From: Labedella endophytica
GTDB taxonomy: Bacteria > Actinomycetota > Actinomycetes > Actinomycetales > Microbacteriaceae
Length of the DNA stretch: 64,000 nucleotides
Direction: 5' to 3'
Assembly: GCF_003990045.1 (NCBI RefSeq)
Contig: NZ_RZGZ01000005.1
Location: 62,001-126,000 of the forward strand
Under the pieces are notes generated by a model that was given only the letters and a program-made list of their open reading frames with translations, searched no databases and was not told where the DNA came from. Positions 37,542 to 45,199 of this stretch are shown in pieces. Made by a program: the position numbers and the translations under genes. Within the stretch, counting starts at the first letter, position 1. Every line of letters begins with the position of its first letter.

Positions 37542-37551
37542 GGGTCCTCCG

Positions 37552-38268
37552 TCAGGATCGGTCAGCGGGATCCGACGACACGTCGTCGGGAGTACCGGTG
37601 TCGGCGTTCGCGACCGCATCGGTCTCGATGCCGTCGTCGTCGACACTCGCGGAGCCGTCACCCGCCGCGTCGACCTCCGAGGGTTCCTCGGCGGTGGCAC
37701 TGTCGTTGTCCGTGCTGTCGGCGTCCGCGTTCATCTCGAAGAGACCGGGAGGAGGGGTCACCGTCACGGTGCCCGCGACGACGTCGACGGACGGCACGAT
37801 GGCGGCGACGAACGGAACGAGGACCTCGCCGCTCGGTGTGGTCACGACGAGAAGGTCCTGCGCCGGGAAGTGATCGACCCGCGCGACGCGTCCGACCTCG
37901 TCGTCCCCGTCGAGGACACGGAGGCCGACGAGCTGGTGGTCGTACCAGGCGTTCTCCTCTTCGGGGAGGGCGTCGGGGTCGAGAGAGACCCACAGGATCG
38001 CCTTCACGAGGGTCTCGGCAGCGGTGCGATCGTCGATCCCGACGAAGAAGGCCACCGGCTGCTGGTTGTACCAGCGCATCTCGGCGAGCTCGAGGGTCTT
38101 ACCGGCCCACGGCGACTCGTCGGGGACCTGGAGCGTGAAGACGGCTCCGGGCGTGAAGCGCGTCGACGGGTCGTCGGTGTAGAGCTCGACCTTCAACGCG
38201 CCCTTGAGGCCGTGCGCCTTCGTGAGTCGACCGACGCGCAGTTCGGTCTTGCGATTCGCGTCCGACAC
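37552..38268 (-). CDS. rimM: 16S rRNA processing protein RimM with an acidic C-terminal tail
   Basis: RimM helps mature the 30S head and binds S19. The 238-aa product has the N-terminal RimM domain ([20 protein letters not shown]) and the PRC-barrel domain ([20 protein letters not shown] to [16 protein letters not shown]). The last 55 residues are an Asp/Ala/Ser-rich tail absent from most homologues. The GTG start at 38268 lies one base after the khpA stop. A longer upstream open frame overlaps khpA and is rejected. Confidence 0.94.
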   Translation of the reverse strand: MSDANRKTELRVGRLTKAHGLKGALKVELYTDDPSTRFTPGAVFTLQVPDESPWAGKTLELAEMRWYNQQPVAFFVGIDDRTAAETLVKAILWVSLDPDALPEEENAWYDHQLVGLRVLDGDDEVGRVARVDHFPAQDLLVVTTPSGEVLVPFVAAIVPSVDVVAGTVTVTPPPGLFEMNADADSTDNDSATAEEPSEVDAAGDGSASVDDDGIETDAVANADTGTPDDVSSDPADRS

Positions 38269-38269
38269 G

Positions 38270-38506
38270 TCAGGCGTCGGTGTCGACGACGTCGACGCGC
38301 ACACGGCGGCCGTCGGCGAGGGCGGTGACGAGCGTGCGGAGCGCCTTGGCGGTGCGGCCCGAACGACCGATCACGCGGCCGAGGTCCTCGGGGTTCACGT
38401 GAACCTCGAGGACCTCACCGCGAGCGGTGTTCTGTTCGACCACGCGGACGTCGTCGGGATTGTCGACGATCCCCTTGACGAGGTGTTCGAGCGCGGGTCC
38501 GAGCAA
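38270..38506 (-). CDS. khpA: KH-domain RNA-binding protein KhpA
   Basis: KhpA is a small KH protein that binds RNA with KhpB and affects division and sRNA use. The 78-aa product is a single KH domain with the loop GRVIGRSGRTAKALRTLV. It starts at TTG 38506, two bases after the rpsP stop, and reads M/LLGPALEHLVKGIVD as in the family. It ends directly before rimM. The position between rpsP and rimM is standard for Gram-positive bacteria. Confidence 0.93.
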   Translation of the reverse strand: MLGPALEHLVKGIVDNPDDVRVVEQNTARGEVLEVHVNPEDLGRVIGRSGRTAKALRTLVTALADGRRVRVDVVDTDA

Positions 38507-38508
38507 CG

Positions 38509-38937
38509 TCAGGCCTTGTCTGCGTCGGCGGCCTCTGCGGCGGGCGCCTCGGTGTCGGCGGCCTCCGGAGCGGGAGCGGCCTTCGGCTCCGACTTGGGCT
38601 TGAGGACGGGCTTCTTCTTCTCGTCGGCGACGAAGGCGACCTTCGGCTCCTTGACCTTGACGGTCGAGACGGCGTCCTTGTCACCCTTGAAGCGACCCCA
38701 GTCGCCCGTGAGCTTGAGGAGGGCGGCGACCTGCTCGGTCGGCTGGGCGCCGACGGAGAGCCAGTACTGCGCACGCTCGGAGTCGACCTCGATGAACGAG
38801 GGCTCTTCCGTGGGGTGGTACTTGCCGATCTCTTCGATCACGCGGCCGTCGCGCTTGGTGCGCGAGTCGGCGACGACGATGCGGTAGTAGGGCGCGCGGA
38901 TCTTACCGAGGCGCTTGAGACGGATCTTGACGGACAA
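38509..38937 (-). CDS. rpsP: 30S ribosomal protein S16 with a low-complexity tail
   Basis: S16 binds the 5' domain of 16S rRNA. The 142-aa product has the core [20 protein letters not shown], then [13 protein letters not shown] and [17 protein letters not shown]. After about residue 85 an Ala/Lys/Pro/Glu tail follows. The start is TTG at 38937 with AGGAG six bases upstream. The first codons TTG TCC GTC fit the usual MxVKIRL start. It leads the rpsP-khpA-rimM-trmD operon. Confidence 0.95.
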   Translation of the reverse strand: MSVKIRLKRLGKIRAPYYRIVVADSRTKRDGRVIEEIGKYHPTEEPSFIEVDSERAQYWLSVGAQPTEQVAALLKLTGDWGRFKGDKDAVSTVKVKEPKVAFVADEKKKPVLKPKSEPKAAPAPEAADTEAPAAEAADADKA

Positions 38938-39206
38938 ACGATGCTCCTGATGTGTATGAGATGTCGTATGAACTGTCGCCGTGAGCGTGGGGGCACACTC
39001 GGCATGAGCTCGAGGGGACGCAGCCGGACCGGATAGAGGGTCGGCACGGCGCATCCAACTCTCTATTCTGTCATGAGGCGGGCACGGTTCCTAATCACCT
39101 CGTCGCGGACGACTCACCGCGCAACGTGCCCGACCGGTCGCGAGAAACCGCCTCCCCTCGTGGAAGGATGTCGACGACGCCCGTCCGCCACCGAAAGGGA
39201 CATCAC

Positions 39207-40346
39207 GTGCAGATCGAGTTCGCCTCGTCGGACCGCTCGACGATCGGTCTCGAGTGGGAGCTCGCCCTCGTGGACAGGGAGAGCGGTGAACTCCGCTCGA
39301 TCGCCGACGACGTCCTCGAGGGGCTCAGACGTCCGGACGGCTCGGAACACCCCCGCATCACCGGCGAACTCCTCCTCAACACGATCGAGCTCGTGAGCGA
39401 CGTGCACCGCGACGTCCCGTCGGCGATCCGCGACCTCGAGGGACAGATCAACGAGGTCCGGGAGATCATCGATCCCCTGGGCGTCGAGCTGATCGCGAGC
39501 GGATCGCACCCGTTCGGCCAATGGTTCGACCAGCCCATCACCGACAAGGAGCGCTACCACAAGCTCATCGACCGCACCCGGTGGTGGGGACGGAACATGA
39601 TGATCTGGGGCGTGCACACCCACGTCGGCATCGAGGACCGCGACAAGGTGATGCCGCTGCTCGACGCCCTCCTCACGTGGTCGCCGCACGTCCAGGCCCT
39701 GTCCTCGTCGAGCCCGTTCTGGGCCGGGGTCGATACCGGATACCCGTCGAACCGCGCCCTCATGTTCCAGCAGCTACCCACGGCGGGGTTGCCATACCAG
39801 CTCCCCGACTGGTCGGCCTTCGAACGCTACGTCGACGACATGACGAGGACCGGCGTCGTCGACGACGTCACCGAGGTCCGCTGGGACATCCGGCCGGCTC
39901 CCCGCTGGGGCACCGTCGAGTTCCGCGCATGCGACAGCGCATCCACCCTCACCGAGTTCGGCGCCGTCGCCGCACTCATCCACTGCCTGACGGACCACCT
40001 GTCCACCGTGCTCGACCGCGGCGAGGCCCTCGTCTCCCTGCCACCCTGGTACGTGAGGGAGAACAAGTGGCGCGCGGCCCGGTACGGGCTCGACGCCGAG
40101 CTCATCGTCGGGGCCGACGGCCGGGAGTCGCTCGTATCCGACGACCTCCGCGAACTCGTCGGGACCCTCGCCGACACCGCGGACCGCCTGGGGTGCTCTG
40201 CGGAACTCGCGTCGATCGTGGACATCCTGGACGCGGGAGCGAGCTACCAGCGACAGCTCCGCGTGGCGGAGAAGAACGGGGGCGACCTGACGGCCGTCGT
40301 CCGCTCCCTCGCGTACGAGCTGCGGCACGGCATCACGGGCCGCTGA
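39207..40346 (+). CDS. ybdK: Carboxylate-amine ligase, YbdK family (glutamate-cysteine ligase type 2)
   Basis: YbdK/GCS2 enzymes join glutamate to an amine, with weak glutamate-cysteine ligase activity in the E. coli member. The 379-aa product has the ATP-grasp-like GCS2 features: STIGLEWELALVD, ITGELLLNTIELVSDV, WGRNMMIWGVHTHVGIED, SSSPFWAGVDTGYPSNR and PRWGTVEFRACD. The GTG at 39207 has an AAGGGA site. An ATG at 39168 would have its purine run too close. The true substrate is unknown. Actinobacteria mostly use mycothiol, so a glutathione role is not implied. In the 269-bp gap to rpsP a TATTCT at 39064-39069 is the only promoter-like element seen. Confidence 0.88.
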   Translation: MQIEFASSDRSTIGLEWELALVDRESGELRSIADDVLEGLRRPDGSEHPRITGELLLNTIELVSDVHRDVPSAIRDLEGQINEVREIIDPLGVELIASGSHPFGQWFDQPITDKERYHKLIDRTRWWGRNMMIWGVHTHVGIEDRDKVMPLLDALLTWSPHVQALSSSSPFWAGVDTGYPSNRALMFQQLPTAGLPYQLPDWSAFERYVDDMTRTGVVDDVTEVRWDIRPAPRWGTVEFRACDSASTLTEFGAVAALIHCLTDHLSTVLDRGEALVSLPPWYVRENKWRAARYGLDAELIVGADGRESLVSDDLRELVGTLADTADRLGCSAELASIVDILDAGASYQRQLRVAEKNGGDLTAVVRSLAYELRHGITGR

Positions 40347-40352
40347 GTCTCG

Positions 40353-40377
40353 CGGTCGTGACGCTCACGACCGCGAA
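40353..40377. terminator. Hairpin between convergent ybdK and ffh
   Basis: CGCGGTCGTGA and TCACGACCGCG form a perfect 11-bp stem with a CGC loop, six bases after the ybdK stop. Flanks are not U-rich, so it is a likely but not ideal bidirectional terminator. Confidence 0.6.
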
Positions 40378-40424
40378 CCTCCCGGCCGCGTCGCCCGCCG
40401 CCTCCGATCGGAGCCGGCGGCGAA

Positions 40425-42005
40425 TCAGCCGCGACCGAGGAACTTCTGGAGGGCGGCGAGCTCGTCCTCGGACGGTCCGTCCGCACCGGCGGGCGCCGCG
40501 CCCGGTGCCCCGAGTCCGAATCCGGAACCGGAACCCGGTTGCGGGGCCGCGGCACCGAGGCCCGAGTTCTCCGCCGCGCGCTTCGCGGGGTTGCCGGAAC
40601 GGGAACTCCCGCCCTTCTTCTTCGCCTTCGCGAGCTGCTTGCGGTTCGCCCCGCCGTGCGCACCCGGGACCGGCCCCATTCCGGGCATCTGGGGCATACC
40701 GCCGCGTGCGACGGTCTTCATCATCTTCGCGGCCTGCTCGAAGCGCTGCACGAGCTGGTTGACCTCGGTGACGCTCGTCCCGGCACCGCGCGCGATCCGG
40801 AGTCGACGAGACCCGTTGAGGAGCTTGGCGTTGCGCCGCTCGGCGGGCGTCATCGACTGGATGATCGCTTCGGTGCGAACGATCTCGCGCTCGTCGAAGG
40901 AGTCGAGCTGCTCACGCATGGCGCCGGCGCCAGGGAGCATGCCGATCATCTTCTTGATCGAGCCCATGTTGCGCAGCTGCTGCATCTGCTTGAGGAAGTC
41001 CTCGAGCGTGAAGGTGTCGGTCGCGAACTTCTCGGCGACCTTTCGGGCCTCCTCCTCGTCGAAGGCCTCCTGGGCCTGCTCGATGAGGGTCAGGATGTCA
41101 CCCAGGTCGAGGATGCGCGACGCCATCCGGTCGGGGTGGAAGGGCTCGAAGTCGTCGAGTCCCTCGCCCGTGGAGGCGAAGATGATGGGGCGACCGGTGA
41201 CGGAGGCGACCGAGAGCGCGGCACCGCCGCGAGCGTCGCCGTCGAGCTTCGAGAGCACGACTCCCGTGAAGTCCACGCCGTCCTGGAAGGCCTTGGCAGT
41301 GTTGACGGCGTCCTGGCCGATCATCGCGTCGATCACGAAGAGGACCTCGTCGGGGTCGACGGCCTTGCGGATGTTCGCGGCTTGCTTCATGAGCTCGGCG
41401 TCGACGCCGAGTCGACCGGCCGTGTCGACGATCACGGTGTCGTATTGGCGCGAACGGGCGTAGGCGACGCCGTCCTTCGCGACCTTCACCGGGTTCCCCA
41501 CGCCGTTGCCCGGCTCCGGGGCGAAGACCGCGACACCCGCCTGCTCCGCGACGACCGAGAGCTGCGTCACCGCGTTGGGGCGCTGGAGGTCGGCTGCGAC
41601 GAGGAGCGGCGTGTGACCGTCCTTCGCGAGCCACTTCGCGAGCTTGCCGGCGAGCGTGGTCTTACCGGCACCCTGGAGGCCCGCGAGCATGATGACCGTC
41701 GGGGGGTTCTTGGCGAACTCGAGGCGACGCTGCTGTCCACCCAGGATGCCGACGAGCTCCTCGTTGACGATCTGAACGACCTGCTGCGCCGGGTTCAGGG
41801 CCTTGTTGACCTCGTCGCCGAGCGCGCGCTCGCGGATGCGCGAGGTGAACTGCTTGACGACGTCGAAGGCGACGTCGGCCTCGAGCAGTGCCCGACGGAT
41901 CTCCCGCACGGTGCCGTCGACGTCGGACGCCGACAGCGTGCCCTTCTTGCGCAGGTTCTTGAAGGTGTCCGCGAGGCGGTCGGAGAGGTTTCCAAAGGTA
42001 GCCAT
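40425..42005 (-). CDS. ffh: Signal recognition particle protein Ffh
   Basis: Ffh binds SRP RNA and signal sequences and targets ribosomes to FtsY. The 526-aa product has the N domain (residues 1-95), the G domain with GLQGAGKTT (109-117), DTAGR and SKLDGDARGG, and the M domain with the methionine-rich FLKQMQQLRNMGSIKKMIGM. The RNA-binding part SRRLRIARGAG follows. A Gly/Ala/Pro tail extends the C terminus. The ATG is at 42005. A TAAACT hexamer lies nine bases upstream of it. Confidence 0.97.
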   Translation of the reverse strand: MATFGNLSDRLADTFKNLRKKGTLSASDVDGTVREIRRALLEADVAFDVVKQFTSRIRERALGDEVNKALNPAQQVVQIVNEELVGILGGQQRRLEFAKNPPTVIMLAGLQGAGKTTLAGKLAKWLAKDGHTPLLVAADLQRPNAVTQLSVVAEQAGVAVFAPEPGNGVGNPVKVAKDGVAYARSRQYDTVIVDTAGRLGVDAELMKQAANIRKAVDPDEVLFVIDAMIGQDAVNTAKAFQDGVDFTGVVLSKLDGDARGGAALSVASVTGRPIIFASTGEGLDDFEPFHPDRMASRILDLGDILTLIEQAQEAFDEEEARKVAEKFATDTFTLEDFLKQMQQLRNMGSIKKMIGMLPGAGAMREQLDSFDEREIVRTEAIIQSMTPAERRNAKLLNGSRRLRIARGAGTSVTEVNQLVQRFEQAAKMMKTVARGGMPQMPGMGPVPGAHGGANRKQLAKAKKKGGSSRSGNPAKRAAENSGLGAAAPQPGSGSGFGLGAPGAAPAGADGPSEDELAALQKFLGRG

Positions 42006-42096
42006 GAGACGTCCAGTTTAACGTGTCGAGACACGTGCGGGCGCGCACAGGCGTGTCGCATTTGTGTACTGAGTCCATTAATCAGACACTGGCGTC

Positions 42097-42729
42097 ATGA
42101 CCGACGTCCTGCTTCCCGGGTTCTCCCCGCACACCCTCCCGTACGACGAGGGGCTGCGCCTCCAGCGCACGATCCACGCCGAGGTCGTCGCGGGGGAACG
42201 CCCGGACACCGTCATCCTGTGCGAGCACGATCCCGTCTACACCGCCGGCAGCCGCACGGAACCGGGTGACCTGCCCCGCGACGGCAGTCCCGTCGTCGAG
42301 GTCGACCGGGGTGGGCGCATCACGTGGCACGGACCGGGACAGCTCGTCGGGTACCCCATCGTGCGTCTCGGCTCGAACCGCGACGTCGTGGGCCACGTCC
42401 GCCGGCTCGAGCAGGTCATGATCGACGCGGCGGGTCGTGTGGGCGTCTCGGGCGTCCGGATCCCCGGTCGCTCCGGCGTCTGGGTCCTGGCGTCGGGCGG
42501 GCCCGTCAAGGTCGGAGCCGTCGGCGTGCGGGTCGTGTCGGGGACCACGATGCACGGCTTCGCACTCAACTGCTCCAACACGCTCGACGCCTACGGGACG
42601 ATCGTGCCCTGCGGCATCTCCGACGCCGGTGTCTCGACGCTCTCGATCGAGGCGCATCGTCCCGTCGATCCCGTCGACCTCGCCGAGATCGTCGCGGCAG
42701 GGTTCGCCGCGGAACGGGCGATCGCGTGA
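42097..42729 (+). CDS. lipB: Octanoyltransferase LipB
   Basis: LipB moves octanoyl from acyl carrier protein to the lipoyl domains of 2-oxoacid dehydrogenases and GcvH. The 210-aa product has the motif [17 protein letters not shown], the catalytic lysine in [11 protein letters not shown] (K138), MHGFALNCS and the catalytic cysteine in VPCGI (C172). The ATG at 42097 has no ribosome site. GACACT lies six bases before it, a weaker form of the leaderless pattern seen elsewhere. The stop overlaps the lipA start. Confidence 0.95.
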   Translation: MTDVLLPGFSPHTLPYDEGLRLQRTIHAEVVAGERPDTVILCEHDPVYTAGSRTEPGDLPRDGSPVVEVDRGGRITWHGPGQLVGYPIVRLGSNRDVVGHVRRLEQVMIDAAGRVGVSGVRIPGRSGVWVLASGGPVKVGAVGVRVVSGTTMHGFALNCSNTLDAYGTIVPCGISDAGVSTLSIEAHRPVDPVDLAEIVAAGFAAERAIA

Positions 42730-43733
42730 GCGCCGCACCCGAGGGCCGCCGGCTCCTCCGCATCGAAGCGCGGAATGCCGAGACGCCGATCGAACGCAAG
42801 CCGGAATGGATCAAGACGCGAGCTCGGATGGGGCCCGAGTACACCCAGCTCCGCGATCTCGTGGCGGCGCAGAGCCTCAACACGGTCTGTCAGGAGGCCG
42901 GCTGTCCGAACATCTACGAGTGCTGGGAGGACCGCGAGGCGACCTTCCTCATCGGGGGCGCCCAGTGCACGAGGCGGTGCGACTTCTGCCAGATCGACAC
43001 GGGGAAGCCGGCGGCCTACGACACGGGCGAGCCCACGCGGGTCGCGGTGTCCGTCCGGCGGATGGGGCTGCGTTACGCGACCGTGACGGGAGTCGCACGC
43101 GACGATCTCCCGGACGAGGGTGCGTGGCTGCACGCCGAGACCGTCCGGCGCATCCACGCGTTGAATCCGGGCACCGGAGTCGAGATCCTCGCGACGGACT
43201 TCTCGGGCGATCCCGATCTCCTCGACGTCGTCTTCGCCGCGGCCCCTGAGGTCTTCGCGCACAACGTCGAGACGGTACCGCGCCTGTTCTCCCGCATCCG
43301 GCCCGCCTTCCGCTACGAGCGTTCCCTCGGCGTCATCACACGCGCACGGGAGGCTGGTCTCGTCACGAAGTCCAATCTGATCCTCGGCATGGGTGAGGAA
43401 CGCGGGGAGATCTCCGAGGCCTTGCGCGATCTGCGCGCCGCCGGGTGCGACATCATCACCGTGACGCAATATCTGCGTCCCACGCCACGCCATCTGCCCG
43501 TCGCGCGCTGGGTGACACCGCAGGAGTTCGTGGAGATCAGCGCGGAGGCCGAGGAGATCGGCTTCTCCGGGGTGCTCGCCGGACCTCTCGTGCGCTCCTC
43601 CTATCGCGCGGGTCGACTCTGGGCCCGCACGATGGAAGCGACCGGCCGCCCCGTCGCCGACGCGCTCCGGCACCTCGCCGGCGACGGTGAGTTCCGGCAG
43701 GAGGCGCGCACGGCGGGCGTCAAGACGCGCTGA
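42726..43733 (+). CDS. lipA: Lipoyl synthase LipA
   Basis: LipA inserts two sulfurs into protein-bound octanoyl using radical SAM chemistry. The 335-aa product has the auxiliary-cluster cysteines C55, C60 and C66 ([12 protein letters not shown]), the radical SAM cysteines C81, C85 and C88 (CTRRCDFC) and the C-terminal RSSY motif whose serine ligates the auxiliary cluster. The GTG start at 42726 is in a GTGA overlap with lipB, so octanoylation and sulfur insertion are made together. Confidence 0.97.
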   Translation: MSAAPEGRRLLRIEARNAETPIERKPEWIKTRARMGPEYTQLRDLVAAQSLNTVCQEAGCPNIYECWEDREATFLIGGAQCTRRCDFCQIDTGKPAAYDTGEPTRVAVSVRRMGLRYATVTGVARDDLPDEGAWLHAETVRRIHALNPGTGVEILATDFSGDPDLLDVVFAAAPEVFAHNVETVPRLFSRIRPAFRYERSLGVITRAREAGLVTKSNLILGMGEERGEISEALRDLRAAGCDIITVTQYLRPTPRHLPVARWVTPQEFVEISAEAEEIGFSGVLAGPLVRSSYRAGRLWARTMEATGRPVADALRHLAGDGEFRQEARTAGVKTR

Positions 43734-43756
43734 CCGACGACGTGCCGCGTCAGCGC
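43727..43756 (+). terminator. Hairpin spanning the lipA stop
   Basis: GCGCTGAC and GTCAGCGC form an 8-bp stem with a 14-base loop that includes the lipA stop codon. It lies before the convergent DUF2004-like gene. No U-tract, so it is only a candidate. Confidence 0.35.
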
Positions 43757-43769
43757 CTATCGCGGGGGG

Positions 43770-44270
43770 TCAGCCCTGGATCTCCGTGTCGACCATTTCG
43801 CCGGTGCGATTGATCGACGCCACGAGGTAGTCCTCGCTGAGGTCCTCCCCCAGGGTGTACTCGAGGACCGCGAAGACGTCGTCCGTACCGCGCGAGAGGG
43901 GACGGAACTCGACGCGCGAGACGATGAGCGATCGCAGCACGTCCATCGGGAGGTCGCCCGAGGAGTCCGTGAGCACGTCGTGCACCGCGTCGCCGAGCTC
44001 CTCGATGAGGGCGTCGACGTAGGTGACCGTGACGGACGAGCGGTCACCCAGCTCGGCGACCATCGACTCGCGGGTCTCGCGATCGATCCCGTCGAGCGAG
44101 AGGATCATGGCCTGGACGAGGTCGAGGTCGTCCTCGCGCAGGTCGCTCGCGTCGTCGGCGACGAGAGAGACGTCGACGGACAGATCGCCGAGCTCGACGT
44201 TCTCCGACCAGTACGCGCTTCCGTCGCTCCCGGCGTCGACGACACCGAAGAAGTCGTGTTCCACTGCCAT
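43770..44270 (-). CDS. DUF2004-like acidic protein downstream of ftsY
   Basis: Function unknown. The 166-aa product begins MAVEHDFFGVVDAGSDG and is very acidic. It contains SYWSENVELGDLSVDVSL-type beta-rich sequence near the N terminus and DDLDLVQAMILSLDGIDRE. I assign DUF2004 from memory of this family next to ftsY in Microbacteriaceae; a profile search would settle it. The ATG at 44270 lies one base after the ftsY stop, so it is coupled to ftsY. No signal peptide or membrane segment. Confidence 0.7.
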   Translation of the reverse strand: MAVEHDFFGVVDAGSDGSAYWSENVELGDLSVDVSLVADDASDLREDDLDLVQAMILSLDGIDRETRESMVAELGDRSSVTVTYVDALIEELGDAVHDVLTDSSGDLPMDVLRSLIVSRVEFRPLSRGTDDVFAVLEYTLGEDLSEDYLVASINRTGEMVDTEIQG

Positions 44271-44271
44271 C

Positions 44272-45147
44272 TCAGCCCACCAGTTTCTGTGCGAAGACGT
44301 GGGGGGTGAATCCGGTGAGGTCCCCGATCCCCTCACCCTGCCCCACGAGTTTGATCGGGATGCCTGTCTGCTCCTGCACGGCGAGCACGAAGCCGCCCTT
44401 GGCCGAGCCGTCGAGCTTCGTGACGACGAGCCCCGTGACCCCTGCGTGCTCGATGAAGGCCTGCGCCTGAGAGAGTCCGTTCTGGCCGGTCGTCGCGTCG
44501 AGCACGAGCAGCACCTCGGCGATCGGCGCCTGCTTCTCCACGACGCGGCGGATCTTCGTGAGCTCGTCCATGAGCCCGCCCTTGGTGTGGAGGCGCCCGG
44601 CCGTGTCGATGAGCACGATCTCGACACCGGTGCGCTGCGCGAACTCGACCGTCTGGTAGGCGACCGAGGCCGGATCCTGCCCCTGCTGCTGCGGCCGCAC
44701 GATCTGGGCGCCGCCTCGCTCGGCCCACGTCGCGAGCTGGTCGACGGCCGCGGCGCGGAACGTGTCGGCGGCACCCACCACGACCGTGCGGCCGTACGTG
44801 CCGAGGAATCGCGCGAACTTTCCGATCGTCGTGGTCTTGCCGACGCCGTTGACCCCGACGACGAGCACGACCGCCGGGCGGTCCGTGAGCCGGAGCGTCG
44901 TGTCGTACTTCGCGAGCCGCTCCTCGATCGTCTCGCGGAGCATGCGCTGGAGGTCGCGCGGATCGGTCGTGCGGAAACGCTCGACGTTCGCTCGGAGCTC
45001 GGAGATGACCGCCTCCGTCACGTCGGGACCGAAGTCGGCACCGATGAGGGCGGTCTCGAGATCGTCCCAGGTCTCGTCAGTGATGGTGGGGCGCTGGAAC
45101 ATGCCGCGCAGGGCACCGCTCAGGGACCACGGAGTGCGTTCTGCCAT
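44272..45147 (-). CDS. ftsY: Signal recognition particle receptor FtsY
   Basis: FtsY is the membrane-associated SRP receptor GTPase. The 291-aa product has a short N domain and the NG core with VGVNGVGKTTTIGK (G1), DTFRAAAVDQL, DTAGRLHTKGGLM, TKLDGSAKGG and GQGEGIGDL. The acidic A domain of E. coli FtsY is missing, as usual in actinobacteria. The ATG at 45147 is six bases after TAGGCT, which supports it over the GTG at 45153. smc ends just upstream. Confidence 0.95.
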   Translation of the reverse strand: MAERTPWSLSGALRGMFQRPTITDETWDDLETALIGADFGPDVTEAVISELRANVERFRTTDPRDLQRMLRETIEERLAKYDTTLRLTDRPAVVLVVGVNGVGKTTTIGKFARFLGTYGRTVVVGAADTFRAAAVDQLATWAERGGAQIVRPQQQGQDPASVAYQTVEFAQRTGVEIVLIDTAGRLHTKGGLMDELTKIRRVVEKQAPIAEVLLVLDATTGQNGLSQAQAFIEHAGVTGLVVTKLDGSAKGGFVLAVQEQTGIPIKLVGQGEGIGDLTGFTPHVFAQKLVG

Positions 45148-45153
45148 CCTCAC

Positions 45154-45159
45154 AGCCTA
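45154..45159 (-). promoter_or_regulatory. Putative -10 hexamer TAGGCT of ftsY (leaderless type)
   Basis: TAGGCT on the minus strand is followed by six bases and the ftsY ATG. It lies in the 52-bp gap after smc, so ftsY may be transcribed separately from smc. Confidence 0.45.
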
Positions 45160-45199
45160 CCCGCGCGACCCGGCCCTGCTGTCGGCGACCGACGTGCGC

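Noticed and set aside
39064-39069. TATTCT as the ybdK promoter
   Set aside because: It would leave a leader of over 130 bases, and no -35 is visible. It is mentioned only in the gene entry.
39168-39206. An earlier ATG for the YbdK-type gene at 39168
   Set aside because: Its purine run directly abuts the ATG, and the extra 13 residues are not family-like. The GTG at 39207 has a well-spaced AAGGGA.
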